64,000 nt of DNA from Paraburkholderia sejongensis (GCF_020880815.1 NZ_JAJITD010000024.1:26896-90895), one strand, 5' to 3'. Positions 44,476 through 54,055 are shown, counted from the first letter of the stretch. Numbers and translations are program-made. The notes: generated by a model from the sequence alone, not told the origin.

Positions 44476-47341
44476 GGGCGGGTCGGGTCAGCGGATGGAG
44501 ATCGGCGGCGGCGGTGTCGCCCGCGTTGCGCTCTTCGTCTTCGTTTTCGTTGTCGTCTTCCAGCACGTCGGGCGCGTCGGGCGGTGTGCTGACCGGCAGC
44601 GTGAACCAGAAGCGCGCGCCTTCGACGCCACCGTCGGGGCCGAGCCTGTTCAGCGCGCCGATTGTACCGCCGTGCGCATCGACGATCGCGCGGCAGATCG
44701 CGAGCCCGAGACCGATGCCCGGTTTCGCCGACTCTTTCTCGCCCCGCGTGAATTTCTCGAACACGCGCGCTTCCATGCCGGCGGGCAATCCCGGGCCGTG
44801 GTCGTCGATCGTCACGCGCACGAACGACGCGCCGTCGGCGTCGATCTGCTGCGCGCCGATCTCGAGCGGTGTGCCGGCCGCGGTGTACTTCGCGGCGTTC
44901 TCGAACAGGTTCGAGAACAGCCGCTCCATCAACACCGCGTCCAGATGCAGCAGCGGCAGCTCGGCGGGCAGCGTGACCCGCACCGGATGTCCCGCCAGCA
45001 CCCGCTTGCACGCGCGCAGCGCGGCGCCGACGGTTTCCTCCAGCAGCGTCCACTGCTGGTTCAGTTGCAGACGGCCGGCCTGCAGCCGCGCCATGTCGAG
45101 CAGATTGGTGACGATGTCGGTCATCCGCAGCGCCTCTTCGTGGATCGCTTCGACGAGTTCGTCGCTGCGCCCGGCATCGGCGGCATCGGCATCGGTTGCC
45201 TGGTTGCGCTGGTGCGTCTGCGCCAGCATCGACGAAAATCCGACGATCGTCGTCAGCGGCGTGCGCAAATCGTGCGAGATCGCCGACAGCAGCGAATTGC
45301 GCAGCCGCTCGGACTCCATATTGACGAGCGCATCGCGGGCGATATCGACGTAATGCACGCGTTCGAGCGCCAGCGCGATCTGCGCGGCGAACGCATCGAG
45401 CATGCGGCGCTGCTCGGGCACCGCCAGCTCGTGCTCGTCGCGCACCACCACGCCGAGCACGCCGCGCGTGCGCATCGGCGCCTTCAGCGGCAGGTACAGC
45501 GCGGCGGCGGCCGGCAACGTGTCGGTGCCGTGACCGGCCGGCTTCTGCTGATCGTAGACCCACTGACCGACATCGAGATCGAGCTGCTCGCCGTCGAGCG
45601 TGATCGCCGCGTCGGGATTCTCGATCTTCTGTCTGATCTGATCGGCGCTGTCCGGCAGCAGAATCGCGACGCGCGCGCCGAACACCTCGCTCACGTGGCG
45701 GCTGCCGATCCCGACGATCTGCTCGGTGGTCAACGCGGCGGCCAGCTCGCGCGCCATCTCGTACATCGCGCCGGTACGCTGCTCGCGGCGCCGCGCGACG
45801 CTCGCCTCGCGGCGCAGGCTCGAAGTCAGATGGCTGATCACCAGCGAGGTCAGCAGCATGCCGAAGAACGTCAGTAAGTACTGCGTATCGGAGACCGACA
45901 ACGACATCCGCGGCGGCACGAAAAAGAAATCGAACGCGGCGACGCTCGCGAACGACAGCACCACCCCCGGCCCGCGCCCGAGCTTCACCGCGGTGAAGAT
46001 CACGCCGAGCAGATACAGCATCACGAGGTTGGTCAGATCGATACGGTCGATCAACGTGCTCGACAGCAGCGTGATCGCGGTGCCGATCGCCAGCGCGAGC
46101 GCATACGCGCGCGGCGGCGAGCGGCGCTCGCGGGCCGCGCTCAACGACTCGCGCCACGCGTTCGCGGTCGTGTTCAGCAAACGCCGCTGCGCGCCGCCGT
46201 CGCGTTCGGACGACGCGCGGACCAGCGTCAGCTCGAGATCGCCGCTCTTCTGCGCGATGCGCTCGGCGAACGGCCGGCGCAACCAGCGGCTCACGCCGGT
46301 GCGCGACGACGCGCCCGCGACCAGCTTCGACACGTTGCGCGCCTGCGCGTAGCCGATCAATGCGTCGAGCGCATCGGTGGCGGCCAGCGTCGCGGTCTCG
46401 GCGCCGAGTTCGGCCGCGAGCTTCAGCGCGTTCAGCGTGCGCTCGCGGCGCGCATCGGGCAGCCGCTGCAACGCCGGCGTCTCGACATAGACCGCGAGCC
46501 AGTCGGCTCTCAGGCTCGCCGCGAGCCGCGCGGCCGCGCGCACCAGCGCGGGCGCCTCCGGCCCGGGACCGACGCACACCAGCACGCGTTCGCGCGCCTG
46601 CCACACGCGCTGGATCGAACGGTCGGCGCGGTACTCGCGCATCTGCGCGTCGACGCGGTCGGCGGTGCGGCGCAGCGCCAGTTCGCGCAGCGCGATCAGA
46701 TTGCCCTTGCGAAAGAAGTTGCGCACCGCGCGCTCGGCTTGCTGGGCCATGTACACCTTGCCGTCGCGCATCCTGTCGAGCAGTTCTTCGGCGGGCAGAT
46801 CGACGAGCGTGACTTCGTCCGCGTGATCGAACACGCGATCGGGCACGGTCTCCCATACGCGGATCCCGGTGATCTGGCCGACCACGTCGTTCAGGCTTTC
46901 GAGGTGCTGCACGTTGACCGTCGTATAGACGTCGATGCCCGCGTCGAGCAGTTCATAGACGTCCTGCCAGCGCTTCAGATGGCGCGCGCCCTGCACGTTC
47001 GAATGCGCGAGTTCGTCGACGAGGATCAGTTGCGGCTTGCGCGCGAGCGCGGCATCGAGGTCGAACTCGCCGAGCTGGCGGCCGCGGTACTCGATCTTAA
47101 CGAGCGGCAGCACCTCGAGCCCCGCGAGCAGCGCGGCGGTTTCGCCGCGGCCATGCGTTTCGGCGATGCCGACCAGCACGTCGACACCTTCTTCGAGGCG
47201 GCGGCGCGCGGCCTGCAACATCGCATAGGTCTTGCCGACACCGGCCGACGCGCCGAAGAAAATCTTCAGCCGGCCGCGCTGGCGCTTTTCTTCATCGCGC
47301 TGCAGCTTGTCGAGCAGTTCGTCTGGATCGGGGCGGTTCAT
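44468..47341 (-). CDS. kdpD: Potassium sensor histidine kinase KdpD
   Basis: A 957-residue kinase. The N-terminal KdpD domain has a Walker A motif (GASAGVGKT) and a DELAH motif. It is followed by a USP-like domain, four closely spaced helices (near residues 400-500) and a GAF-like domain. The kinase core holds the phospho-histidine in SHDLRTPLT near residue 690, the N box (NLFENAAKYT) and the GIGLGLAICRAI box. An acidic C-terminal tail (EDDNENEDEERN) follows the core. The ATG at 47341 (MNRPDPDELL) is preferred to an upstream extension. Confidence 0.97.
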   Translation of the reverse strand: MNRPDPDELLDKLQRDEEKRQRGRLKIFFGASAGVGKTYAMLQAARRRLEEGVDVLVGIAETHGRGETAALLAGLEVLPLVKIEYRGRQLGEFDLDAALARKPQLILVDELAHSNVQGARHLKRWQDVYELLDAGIDVYTTVNVQHLESLNDVVGQITGIRVWETVPDRVFDHADEVTLVDLPAEELLDRMRDGKVYMAQQAERAVRNFFRKGNLIALRELALRRTADRVDAQMREYRADRSIQRVWQARERVLVCVGPGPEAPALVRAAARLAASLRADWLAVYVETPALQRLPDARRERTLNALKLAAELGAETATLAATDALDALIGYAQARNVSKLVAGASSRTGVSRWLRRPFAERIAQKSGDLELTLVRASSERDGGAQRRLLNTTANAWRESLSAARERRSPPRAYALALAIGTAITLLSSTLIDRIDLTNLVMLYLLGVIFTAVKLGRGPGVVLSFASVAAFDFFFVPPRMSLSVSDTQYLLTFFGMLLTSLVISHLTSSLRREASVARRREQRTGAMYEMARELAAALTTEQIVGIGSRHVSEVFGARVAILLPDSADQIRQKIENPDAAITLDGEQLDLDVGQWVYDQQKPAGHGTDTLPAAAALYLPLKAPMRTRGVLGVVVRDEHELAVPEQRRMLDAFAAQIALALERVHYVDIARDALVNMESERLRNSLLSAISHDLRTPLTTIVGFSSMLAQTHQRNQATDADAADAGRSDELVEAIHEEALRMTDIVTNLLDMARLQAGRLQLNQQWTLLEETVGAALRACKRVLAGHPVRVTLPAELPLLHLDAVLMERLFSNLFENAAKYTAAGTPLEIGAQQIDADGASFVRVTIDDHGPGLPAGMEARVFEKFTRGEKESAKPGIGLGLAICRAIVDAHGGTIGALNRLGPDGGVEGARFWFTLPVSTPPDAPDVLEDDNENEDEERNAGDTAAADLHPLTRPAHE

Positions 47342-47477
47342 GCCGGGGGTCGATTGATTCTCGTGGTGATGCGAGCGGCGCTCGCCTGCATGGTGGCACG
47401 GGCCGCGCCGGCCCGCAAATAGCGACGCGGCGCCGCGTGGGCGCCGCTGTACCGCCATGAACCGCGGCGTTCGCCGC

Positions 47478-48056
47478 TCACCCGCGCTTCATCTCATCCA
47501 GCGCGAGATTGAGCATCAGCACGTTCACGCGCGGCTCGCCGAGCACGCCGAACTGGCGCCCCGTCGTATAGCGCTCGACCAGCGCCTCTACGTCGTTCGG
47601 CGCGAGCTTGCGCGCATTGGCGACGCGCTGCACCTGATACGCGGCCGCCGCCGGGCTGATCTCCGGATCGAGCCCGCTGCCCGACGAGGTGACCAGATCG
47701 ACCGGCACCGGCTTCGACATATCGGTGCCGGCCGCCTTCAGCGCGGCAAGCCGGCCCTTGATCTCATCGAGCAGCGCCGGATTGTTAGGCCCGAGATTGG
47801 AGCCGCCCGAAGCTTGCGGGTTATACGGCATCGGGCTGGTCGCCGACAGCCGGCCCCAGAAGTACTGCGGCGCATCGAACTGCTGGCCGATCAGCTGCGA
47901 GCCGACCACCTTGCCGTCGCGCTCGATCAGACTGCCGTTGGCCTGCCGGTGAAACACCGCCTGGCCGAACGCGGTCATCACCGCGGGATACGCGAGTCCG
48001 GTGATGGCGGTCAGCACCGCGAAGATCACCAGCAACGGACGGAACAGATTTTTCAT
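47478..48056 (-). CDS. kdpC: Potassium-transporting ATPase subunit C
   Basis: A 192-residue subunit with one N-terminal helix (LLVIFAVLTAITGLAYPAVMTAF) and a periplasmic domain that stabilises the Kdp complex and aids ATP affinity. Family blocks YFWGRLSATSPMPYNPQASGGSN and LVTSSGSGLDPEISPAAA are intact. It lies 59 bases after kdpB and 136 bases before kdpD. Confidence 0.97.
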   Translation of the reverse strand: MKNLFRPLLVIFAVLTAITGLAYPAVMTAFGQAVFHRQANGSLIERDGKVVGSQLIGQQFDAPQYFWGRLSATSPMPYNPQASGGSNLGPNNPALLDEIKGRLAALKAAGTDMSKPVPVDLVTSSGSGLDPEISPAAAAYQVQRVANARKLAPNDVEALVERYTTGRQFGVLGEPRVNVLMLNLALDEMKRG

Positions 48057-48115
48057 GATGGGTCTCTTTCCCTTTTCAGCACTTCGTCATTTCTTCGCTG
48101 CGTGGCTGTGCGCGT

Positions 48116-50239
48116 TCACACCCAGCCGAACGCGGCCAGCACCATATCGATCAGCTTGATGCCGATGAACGGCACGATGATCCCGCCGAGCCCATACACC
48201 AGCAAATTGCGGCGCAGCAGGATCGCCGCGCCCAGCGCGCGATAACGCACGCCCTTGAGCGCGAGCGGAATCAGCAGCACGATGATCAGCGCGTTGAAAA
48301 TCACCGCCGACATGATCGCGGAGGTCGGCGTCGCCAGATGCATCACGTTCAGCGCGTTCAACGCCGGATAGGTCGATGCGAACGCGGCCGGAATGATCGC
48401 GAAGTACTTGGCGACGTCGTTGGCGATCGAGAAGGTGGTCAGCGAGCCGCGCGTCATCAGCATCTGCTTGCCGATCTCGACGATCTCGATGAGCTTGGTC
48501 GGGTTCGAATCGAGATCGACCATGTTGCCCGCTTCCTTCGCGGCCTGGGTGCCGGTGTTCATCGCCACCGCGACGTCGGCCTGCGCGAGCGCGGGCGCGT
48601 CGTTGGTGCCGTCGCCGGTCATCGCGACGAGGCGCCCTTCGGCCTGGTGCGCGCGGATCGTCGCGAGCTTGGTTTCCGGGGTCGCTTCGGCGAGGAAGTC
48701 GTCGACCCCCGCTTCGGCGGCGATCGCCGCCGCGGTCAGGCGGTTGTCGCCGGTCACCATCACGGTCTTGATACCCATCTTGCGCAGTTCCGCGAAGCGT
48801 TCCTTGATGCCGCCCTTCACGACGTCCTTCAGTTCGATCACGCCGAGTACGCGCGCGCCCTGCTCGCCCTTCTCGGCGACCACCAGCGGGGTGCTGCCGC
48901 GGCGCGCGACCTCGGCGACCGCGTTGCTGACTTCGTTCGGGAAGCGCCCGCCGTTGACTTCGACGTAGTGCTTGACCGCATCGGCCGCGCCCTTGCGGAT
49001 CTCGCGGCCGTGCGTGCCGGCCGGGGTTCCCGGCGGCGCGAGGTCGACGCCGCTCATGCGCGTCTGCGCGGTGAACGCGAGAAACACCGCATGCAGCGAC
49101 GCCATATCGCGCTGACGGATATTGAAGCGCTGCTTGGCGAGCACCACGATGCTGCGGCCTTCCGGCGTTTCGTCGGCCAGCGACGACAGTTGCGCGGCAT
49201 CGGCCAGCGCCTCTTCGCTGATGCCCGGCGCCGGCAGGAACTGCGATGCCTGACGATTGCCGAGCGTGATCGTGCCGGTCTTGTCGAGCAGCAGCACGTC
49301 GACGTCGCCGGCCGCTTCGACCGCGCGGCCGGAAGTGGCGATCACGTTGGCCTGCATCATGCGGCTCATGCCGGCCACGCCGATCGCCGACAGCAGCCCG
49401 CCGATCGTGGTCGGAATCAGGCACACCAGCAGCGCGGCGAGCGCGGTGATCGTCACGACGTGGCCCGCCGAATTGGCCAGGTGAGCGGCTTCAACTGAGA
49501 ACATCGAGAACGGCAGCAGCGTCGCGGTCGCGAGCAGCATCACGATCGTCAGCGCGACCAGCAGGATGGTCAGCGCGATTTCGTTCGGCGTCTTCGCGCG
49601 CTTCGCGCCTTCGACCATCGCGATCATCCGGTCGAGGAACGCCTCGCCCGGATTGGCGGTCACCCGCACGACGATCCAGTCCGACAGCACCCGCGTGCCG
49701 CCCGTCACCGACGAAAAGTCGCCGCCCGACTCGCGGATCACCGGTGCCGATTCGCCGGTGATCGCCGACTCGTCGACCGACGCGACGCCGTCGATCACTT
49801 CGCCGTCGGCCGGGATCACGTCGCCGGTCTCGACCAGCACGACGTCGTCGCGGCGCAGATCGGACGCGGTCATGATGCGGATCGGCGATTTCGGATGCGG
49901 CTCGTTGAGCTTCTTGGCCATCACGTCTTTCTTCGCACTACGCAGCGACGCGGCCTGCGCCTTTGAGCGGCCCTCGGCGAGCGCCTCCGCGAAGTTCGCG
50001 AACAGCACCGTGAACCACAGCCACAGCGTGACCGCGAGAATGAATCCGGCGGGCGCCTCGGCCTGGCCGCCGAGCGCGGCGATCCACAAGACGGTGGTCA
50101 GAATGCTGCCCACGTACACGCAGAACATCACCGGGTTGCGGAACTGGGTGCGCGGCGTGAGCTTCCTGAAAGAGTCCACGATCGCCGGGCGCACGAGCGC
50201 CGGGTCGAACATGGACCGTGTAGCGTTATGTTCAGTCAT
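48116..50239 (-). CDS. kdpB: Potassium-transporting P-type ATPase subunit B
   Basis: A 707-residue P-type ATPase that powers potassium uptake through KdpA. The phosphorylated aspartate is D319 in DKTGT. The actuator TGES motif is at 161-164, and its serine is the regulatory phosphorylation site known from E. coli KdpB. The hinge motif TGDGTNDAPALAQADVAVAM is complete. About seven helices are seen. It lies 122 bases downstream of kdpA. Confidence 0.98.
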   Translation of the reverse strand: MTEHNATRSMFDPALVRPAIVDSFRKLTPRTQFRNPVMFCVYVGSILTTVLWIAALGGQAEAPAGFILAVTLWLWFTVLFANFAEALAEGRSKAQAASLRSAKKDVMAKKLNEPHPKSPIRIMTASDLRRDDVVLVETGDVIPADGEVIDGVASVDESAITGESAPVIRESGGDFSSVTGGTRVLSDWIVVRVTANPGEAFLDRMIAMVEGAKRAKTPNEIALTILLVALTIVMLLATATLLPFSMFSVEAAHLANSAGHVVTITALAALLVCLIPTTIGGLLSAIGVAGMSRMMQANVIATSGRAVEAAGDVDVLLLDKTGTITLGNRQASQFLPAPGISEEALADAAQLSSLADETPEGRSIVVLAKQRFNIRQRDMASLHAVFLAFTAQTRMSGVDLAPPGTPAGTHGREIRKGAADAVKHYVEVNGGRFPNEVSNAVAEVARRGSTPLVVAEKGEQGARVLGVIELKDVVKGGIKERFAELRKMGIKTVMVTGDNRLTAAAIAAEAGVDDFLAEATPETKLATIRAHQAEGRLVAMTGDGTNDAPALAQADVAVAMNTGTQAAKEAGNMVDLDSNPTKLIEIVEIGKQMLMTRGSLTTFSIANDVAKYFAIIPAAFASTYPALNALNVMHLATPTSAIMSAVIFNALIIVLLIPLALKGVRYRALGAAILLRRNLLVYGLGGIIVPFIGIKLIDMVLAAFGWV

Positions 50240-50361
50240 TGAATCCTCGAATATCGCCAGGCGCGCGCCGCGCGGATGCCGGCGGCGTTTCCGCTCGGTG
50301 CGGCTGCTTGCAGGCGCGCGCTGTATGAGCTGTTCTCAGTCGCTGGTTGGCAACGGCGGCG

Positions 50362-52167
50362 TCAGTGCGCGCCCATCATCATCAGATGCTCGACGCCGGG
50401 GCCGAGCGCGAGCGCCGGCACATAAGTGAGCGCGCCGACCAGCAGCACCGTGCCGAGCAGCAGCACGACGAACAGCGGTCCATGCGTGGGCAGCGTGCCG
50501 CCGGTGACGCCGATGCGCTTTTTCGCGGCCAGCGAGCCGGCGATCGCCAGCACCGGCACGATCGTGCCGAAGCGCCCGAACCACATCGCGATCGCGGTGA
50601 GCCAGTTGTAGAACGGCGTGTTCACCGACAGCCCCGCAAATGCGCTGCCGTTGTTGTTGGCGGCCGAACTGAACGCGTAGAGGATTTCGGAGAAGCCATG
50701 CGCGTCGGGGTTCGCAATACCGGCGCGACCCGCGTCGGTGAGCACCGCGAACGACGTGCCGACCAGCACCAGCAGCGGCGTCAGCAGCACGACGATCGAC
50801 ACCATCTTCATCTCATACGCTTCGATCTTCTTGCCGACATACTCAGGAGTGCGGCCGATCATCAAGCCGGCCACGAACACCGCCAGCAGCGCGAACACCA
50901 GCATCCCGTACAGCCCCGAACCGACGCCGCCGAAGATCACTTCGCCGAGCTGCATCAGCAGCATCGGCAACAGGCCGCCGAGCGGCGTCAGCGAGTCGTG
51001 CGTATTGGCGACCGCGCCGCAGGAAGCCGCGGTGGTCGCCACCGTGAAGATGCCCGACTGCGCGATGCCGAAGCGGGTTTCCTTGCCTTCCGCATTGCCG
51101 CCGGACTGCAACGCATTGGCCGACTGGTCGACGTTGAGCGCGGTAAAGGCCGGATTGCCGCCCTGCTCCGCGGCGATCTCGCCGAACACGCACACGCCGA
51201 ACGCGATCGTCATCGCCGCGAGCACCGCGACGCCCTGACGGCGGTCGCCGATCATGCGGCCGAACAGCAGCGCGAGCGCCGCCGGAATGATCAGGATCGC
51301 GAACATCTGCAGCATGTTCGAAAACGGCGTCGGGTTCTCGAACGGATGCGCAGAGTTGCCGTTGAAAAAGCCGCCGCCGTTGGTGCCGAGCATCTTGATC
51401 GCTTCCTGCGACGCGACCGGGCCCATTGCGATGGTCTGCGTCTTCACCGGGGTATCGACCGTGACCGGGTTGCCCTTTGCATCCTTCAGCGGATTGCCTT
51501 GCGCGTCGAGCTTCGGCGCCGCGTAGGTCGTGGTCTGCAACGTCGGCACGTCCTGATAGGCCTTGAAGTTCTGGATCACGCCCTGGCTCATCAGCAGCGC
51601 GGCGACGATCGCCGCCATCGGAATCAGCACGTACAGCGTGACGCGCGTGAGGTCGACCCAGAAGTTGCCGATGGTCTGCGCGCTATGCCGCGCGAAGCCG
51701 CGAATCAGCGCGATCACGACGACGATGCCGGTCGCCGCCGACAAAAAGTTCTGCACGGTCAGGCCGAGCATCTGGGTCAGATAGCTGACCGTTTGCTCGG
51801 GCGTGTAGTCCTGCCAGTTGGTATTGGCGACGAAGCTGACCGCGGTGTTGAACGCGCTGTCCACCGACATCGCGCCGAACTGCTGCGGATTGCCAGGCAA
51901 CCAGCCCTGCACGCGCAGCAGCACGTAGAGGAACAGCACGCCGAGCACGTTGAACGCGACGGTCGCGATCGCATAGTGCTTCCAGCCCATCTCCTCGCTC
52001 GGATCGACGCCGGCGACGCGGTACAGCAGCCGCTCGAGCGGCGCGCCGATGCGCACCACCCGCGAGCTGCCGTCGATCACCGCGCCGAGATAGCGCGCAA
52101 CCGGCACCGCGGCGGCCAGCAGCACGACGATAAACAGCCCTGCCTGCAGGACATTGTTCGCGTTCAT
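50362..52167 (-). CDS. kdpA: Potassium-transporting ATPase subunit A
   Basis: A 601-residue channel-like subunit related to potassium channels and SKT transporters. Four selectivity-filter-like loops can be found (FVANTNWQDY, GTNGGGFFNGNSAHPFENP, NTHDSLTPLGG and the SSAANNNGSAFAG region). It forms the high-affinity uptake route energised by KdpB. Its ATG overlaps the kdpF stop (ATGA), so the two are translationally coupled. Confidence 0.98.
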   Translation of the reverse strand: MNANNVLQAGLFIVVLLAAAVPVARYLGAVIDGSSRVVRIGAPLERLLYRVAGVDPSEEMGWKHYAIATVAFNVLGVLFLYVLLRVQGWLPGNPQQFGAMSVDSAFNTAVSFVANTNWQDYTPEQTVSYLTQMLGLTVQNFLSAATGIVVVIALIRGFARHSAQTIGNFWVDLTRVTLYVLIPMAAIVAALLMSQGVIQNFKAYQDVPTLQTTTYAAPKLDAQGNPLKDAKGNPVTVDTPVKTQTIAMGPVASQEAIKMLGTNGGGFFNGNSAHPFENPTPFSNMLQMFAILIIPAALALLFGRMIGDRRQGVAVLAAMTIAFGVCVFGEIAAEQGGNPAFTALNVDQSANALQSGGNAEGKETRFGIAQSGIFTVATTAASCGAVANTHDSLTPLGGLLPMLLMQLGEVIFGGVGSGLYGMLVFALLAVFVAGLMIGRTPEYVGKKIEAYEMKMVSIVVLLTPLLVLVGTSFAVLTDAGRAGIANPDAHGFSEILYAFSSAANNNGSAFAGLSVNTPFYNWLTAIAMWFGRFGTIVPVLAIAGSLAAKKRIGVTGGTLPTHGPLFVVLLLGTVLLVGALTYVPALALGPGVEHLMMMGAH

Positions 52168-52256
52168 TCAATGTCCTCCGCGCGCAGCAGCGCATACACG
52201 AGATAAACGAACAGCAGCGCGGTGCACGCACCGGCGAGCCACAGCATCCAGGTCAT
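52164..52256 (-). CDS. kdpF: Potassium-transporting ATPase subunit F
   Basis: A 30-residue single-helix peptide (MTWMLWLAGACTALLFVY, then LVYALLRAEDIE), matching KdpF in size and in the YALLRAE ending. It stabilises the KdpABC complex. The stop codon overlaps the kdpA start, and its own ATG shares a base with the stop codon of a preceding small ORF (TAATG). Confidence 0.93.
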   Translation of the reverse strand: MTWMLWLAGACTALLFVYLVYALLRAEDIE

Positions 52257-52366
52257 TAGCGCGCTCCTTGCCCACGGCGCAACTGCATCAGCTTCTCGCA
52301 GCCGCCAATCAGTCCAATGGTCAGCACGGCAAATAGCACGAGCCCCCCGACATACAGCACATCCAT
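52256..52366 (-). CDS. Small membrane ORF upstream of kdpF
   Basis: A 36-residue ORF beginning MDVLYVGGLVLFAVLTIGLI and ending with a short basic tail (CEKLMQLRRGQGAR). It has one clear transmembrane helix and a positive-inside C-terminus. GGAG lies seven bases before its ATG, and its TAA overlaps the kdpF ATG by one base, so it heads a chain of coupled genes (this ORF, kdpF, kdpA). It is the first gene after the predicted kdp promoter. I do not know an established name. A role in assembling or regulating the Kdp complex is inference. Confidence 0.75.
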   Translation of the reverse strand: MDVLYVGGLVLFAVLTIGLIGGCEKLMQLRRGQGAR

Positions 52367-52404
52367 TGTTGTTCTCCATTCACGGATTCTGGATGGGTAG
52401 AACG

Positions 52405-52434
52405 GTATGCCGATCAGCGTAAAGGGCTGGTCAA
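52405..52434 (-). promoter_or_regulatory. Candidate kdp promoter
   Basis: On the minus strand TTGACC (52429-52434) and GCATAC (52405-52410) are separated by 18 bases. The -10 box is poor, as expected for an activator-dependent promoter. It lies about 40-70 bases upstream of the first small kdp ORF and just downstream of the KdpE-like site. Confidence 0.5.
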
Positions 52435-52441
52435 AGATGCA

Positions 52442-52468
52442 GGGGCGGACGTAAAAATCGCGTAAATG
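52442..52468 (-). promoter_or_regulatory. Candidate KdpE operator
   Basis: On the minus strand the site reads CATTTACGCGATTTTTACG followed by TCCGCCCC. As I remember it, the E. coli KdpE site has a T-rich run with TTTTTAC followed by a C-rich half, and this sequence follows that plan. Two TTTACG-like direct repeats are ten bases apart, about one helical turn. It lies immediately upstream of the predicted -35 box. Confidence 0.5.
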
Positions 52469-52484
52469 GAGTGGACCGGGCCGC

Positions 52485-52526
52485 TAAAAAGAAAGGGCCG
52501 CGCCATCTTGCGATGGGGCGGCCCTT
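52485..52526 (-). terminator. Rho-independent terminator of qor
   Basis: AAGGGCCG (52493-52500) pairs with CGGCCCTT (52519-52526). The inner GCCATC/GATGG pairs close a four-base loop. The minus strand continues with TTTCTTTTTAG. It stops qor transcription just before the kdp regulatory region. Confidence 0.85.
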
Positions 52527-52581
52527 CAGTGCTGCGGGTCGGCAACCGGCCGGTTGGCCCGGCGGGTATGCGTGGATGGGT

Positions 52582-53556
52582 TTATGGCAACAGAATCGTC
52601 GAACCCGTAGTACGACGCGCTTCGAGATCCGCATGCGCCTGACCGACATCCGACAGCGCATAACGCTGATTGATGCTGGCGTTCACCTTGCCCGACGCGA
52701 GCACGTCGAACAGTTCGGCCGACATCGCCTCGTAGTCGGTGCGCCTGGCCATATACGTAAACAACGTCGGCCGCGTGAAGAAAAGCGAGCCGCGGCCGGC
52801 GAATTCCGACGAGTCGATCGGCGGCAGCGGACCCGACGCATTGCCGAAGCTGACGAACAGACCCAGCGGCGCCAGACAGTCGAGCGACTTCTCGAAGGTG
52901 TCCTTACCGATCGAATCGTAGACGACCGGCACGCCCGCGCCGTTGGTGATCTCGCGCACGCGCTTCGTGAAGTTCTCGCGCGTGTAGACGATCGGGTGAT
53001 CACAGCCGTGGGCTTTCGCGACCTCGGCTTTTGCGTCGGAGCTGACCGTGCCGATCACGGTCGCGCCGAGCGCCTTTGCCCACTGGCACACCAGCAAACC
53101 GACGCCGCCCGCCGCGGCCTGGATCAGGATCGTGTCGCCCGGCTGCACGCGATACGTGCGGCGCAGCAGATATTGCGCGGTCAACCCCTGCAACATCACC
53201 GACGCGGCCTGCTCGTCGCTGACCGCATCGGGCAGTTTGACGACCTGCGCGGCCGGCAGCACACGCTCCTGCGCATACGCGCCGGGCGGCCGGCCGACAT
53301 ACGCGACCCGGTCGCCGACTTGCAGACCTTCGACGCCCGCGCCGAGCGCAATCACCTCGCCGGCCGCCTCCATGCCCAGGCCGCCGGGCAGCGGCAACGG
53401 ATACAGGCCGGTGCGGAAATACACGTCGATGTAATTGAGGCCGACCGCCGTCTGACGGATGCGGATCTCGCCCGCGCCGGGTTCGCCCACTTCGACGTCG
53501 ACCCACTTCATCACTTCGGGGCCGCCGGTTTTCTCGAAACGGATTGCCTTGACCAT
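52582..53556 (-). CDS. qor: Quinone oxidoreductase (NADPH), zeta-crystallin type
   Basis: A 324-residue zinc-free MDR enzyme. It shows the GLNYIDVYFRTGLYP block typical of Qor, and an AAAGGVGLLVCQWAKALGA nucleotide loop near residue 150. It reduces quinones with NADPH. Two adjacent ATG codons exist. The second, at 53556, is better placed five bases after AAGGAG. It differs from the other quinone reductase at 11.8 kb, so the two are paralogous types rather than copies. Confidence 0.94.
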   Translation of the reverse strand: MVKAIRFEKTGGPEVMKWVDVEVGEPGAGEIRIRQTAVGLNYIDVYFRTGLYPLPLPGGLGMEAAGEVIALGAGVEGLQVGDRVAYVGRPPGAYAQERVLPAAQVVKLPDAVSDEQAASVMLQGLTAQYLLRRTYRVQPGDTILIQAAAGGVGLLVCQWAKALGATVIGTVSSDAKAEVAKAHGCDHPIVYTRENFTKRVREITNGAGVPVVYDSIGKDTFEKSLDCLAPLGLFVSFGNASGPLPPIDSSEFAGRGSLFFTRPTLFTYMARRTDYEAMSAELFDVLASGKVNASINQRYALSDVGQAHADLEARRTTGSTILLP

Positions 53557-53665
53557 CATGTCTCCTTGATTTGTCGGAATGTCGTTGTGAATGCCGGGAC
53601 GGATGCGGGTTGCCGGCGCGGCGCCGCGCGACGCCATGCGACCGCGCGCGGCCGCGGGGGTACGT

Positions 53666-54055
53666 TCAGGCTGCTCCGCTCATGCGCAGCGTCAGCACGT
53701 CGAGCACCATGCGCGCGGTCGAGATATTGGTCGCGCACGGGATGTTGTGCACGTCGCACGCGCGCACCAGCGCGTTGATGTCCGGCTCGTGCGGCTGCGG
53801 CGTCATCGGATCGCGCAGGAAGATCACCATGTCGACCCGCCCTTCCGCGAGTTGCGCGCCGATCTGCAGGTCGCCGCCGTGCGGGCCGGACAGCATGCGC
53901 TCGACGTTCAGTCCATGCGCGTCGCTGATGCGCCCGCCGGTGGTGCCGGTCGCGACGATGTCGCAACGCCTGAGCGTGTCGACGTACTCGCCGGCCAGTT
54001 TGACGATGTCGTCCTTCTTGTGATCGTGCGCGATCAGCGCAATGCGGGTGGTCAT
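53666..54055 (-). CDS. mgsA: Methylglyoxal synthase
   Basis: A 129-residue enzyme converting dihydroxyacetone phosphate to methylglyoxal and phosphate, a glycolytic bypass. Conserved positions include IALIAHDHKKDDIV at the start, ATGTTGGRI, the LSGPHGGDLQIGA catalytic loop, and FLRDPMTPQPHEPDI. It is shorter at the C-terminus than the 152-residue E. coli enzyme, which is common in this group. Its neighbours are qor and an SDR on the same strand. Confidence 0.95.
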   Translation of the reverse strand: MTTRIALIAHDHKKDDIVKLAGEYVDTLRRCDIVATGTTGGRISDAHGLNVERMLSGPHGGDLQIGAQLAEGRVDMVIFLRDPMTPQPHEPDINALVRACDVHNIPCATNISTARMVLDVLTLRMSGAA

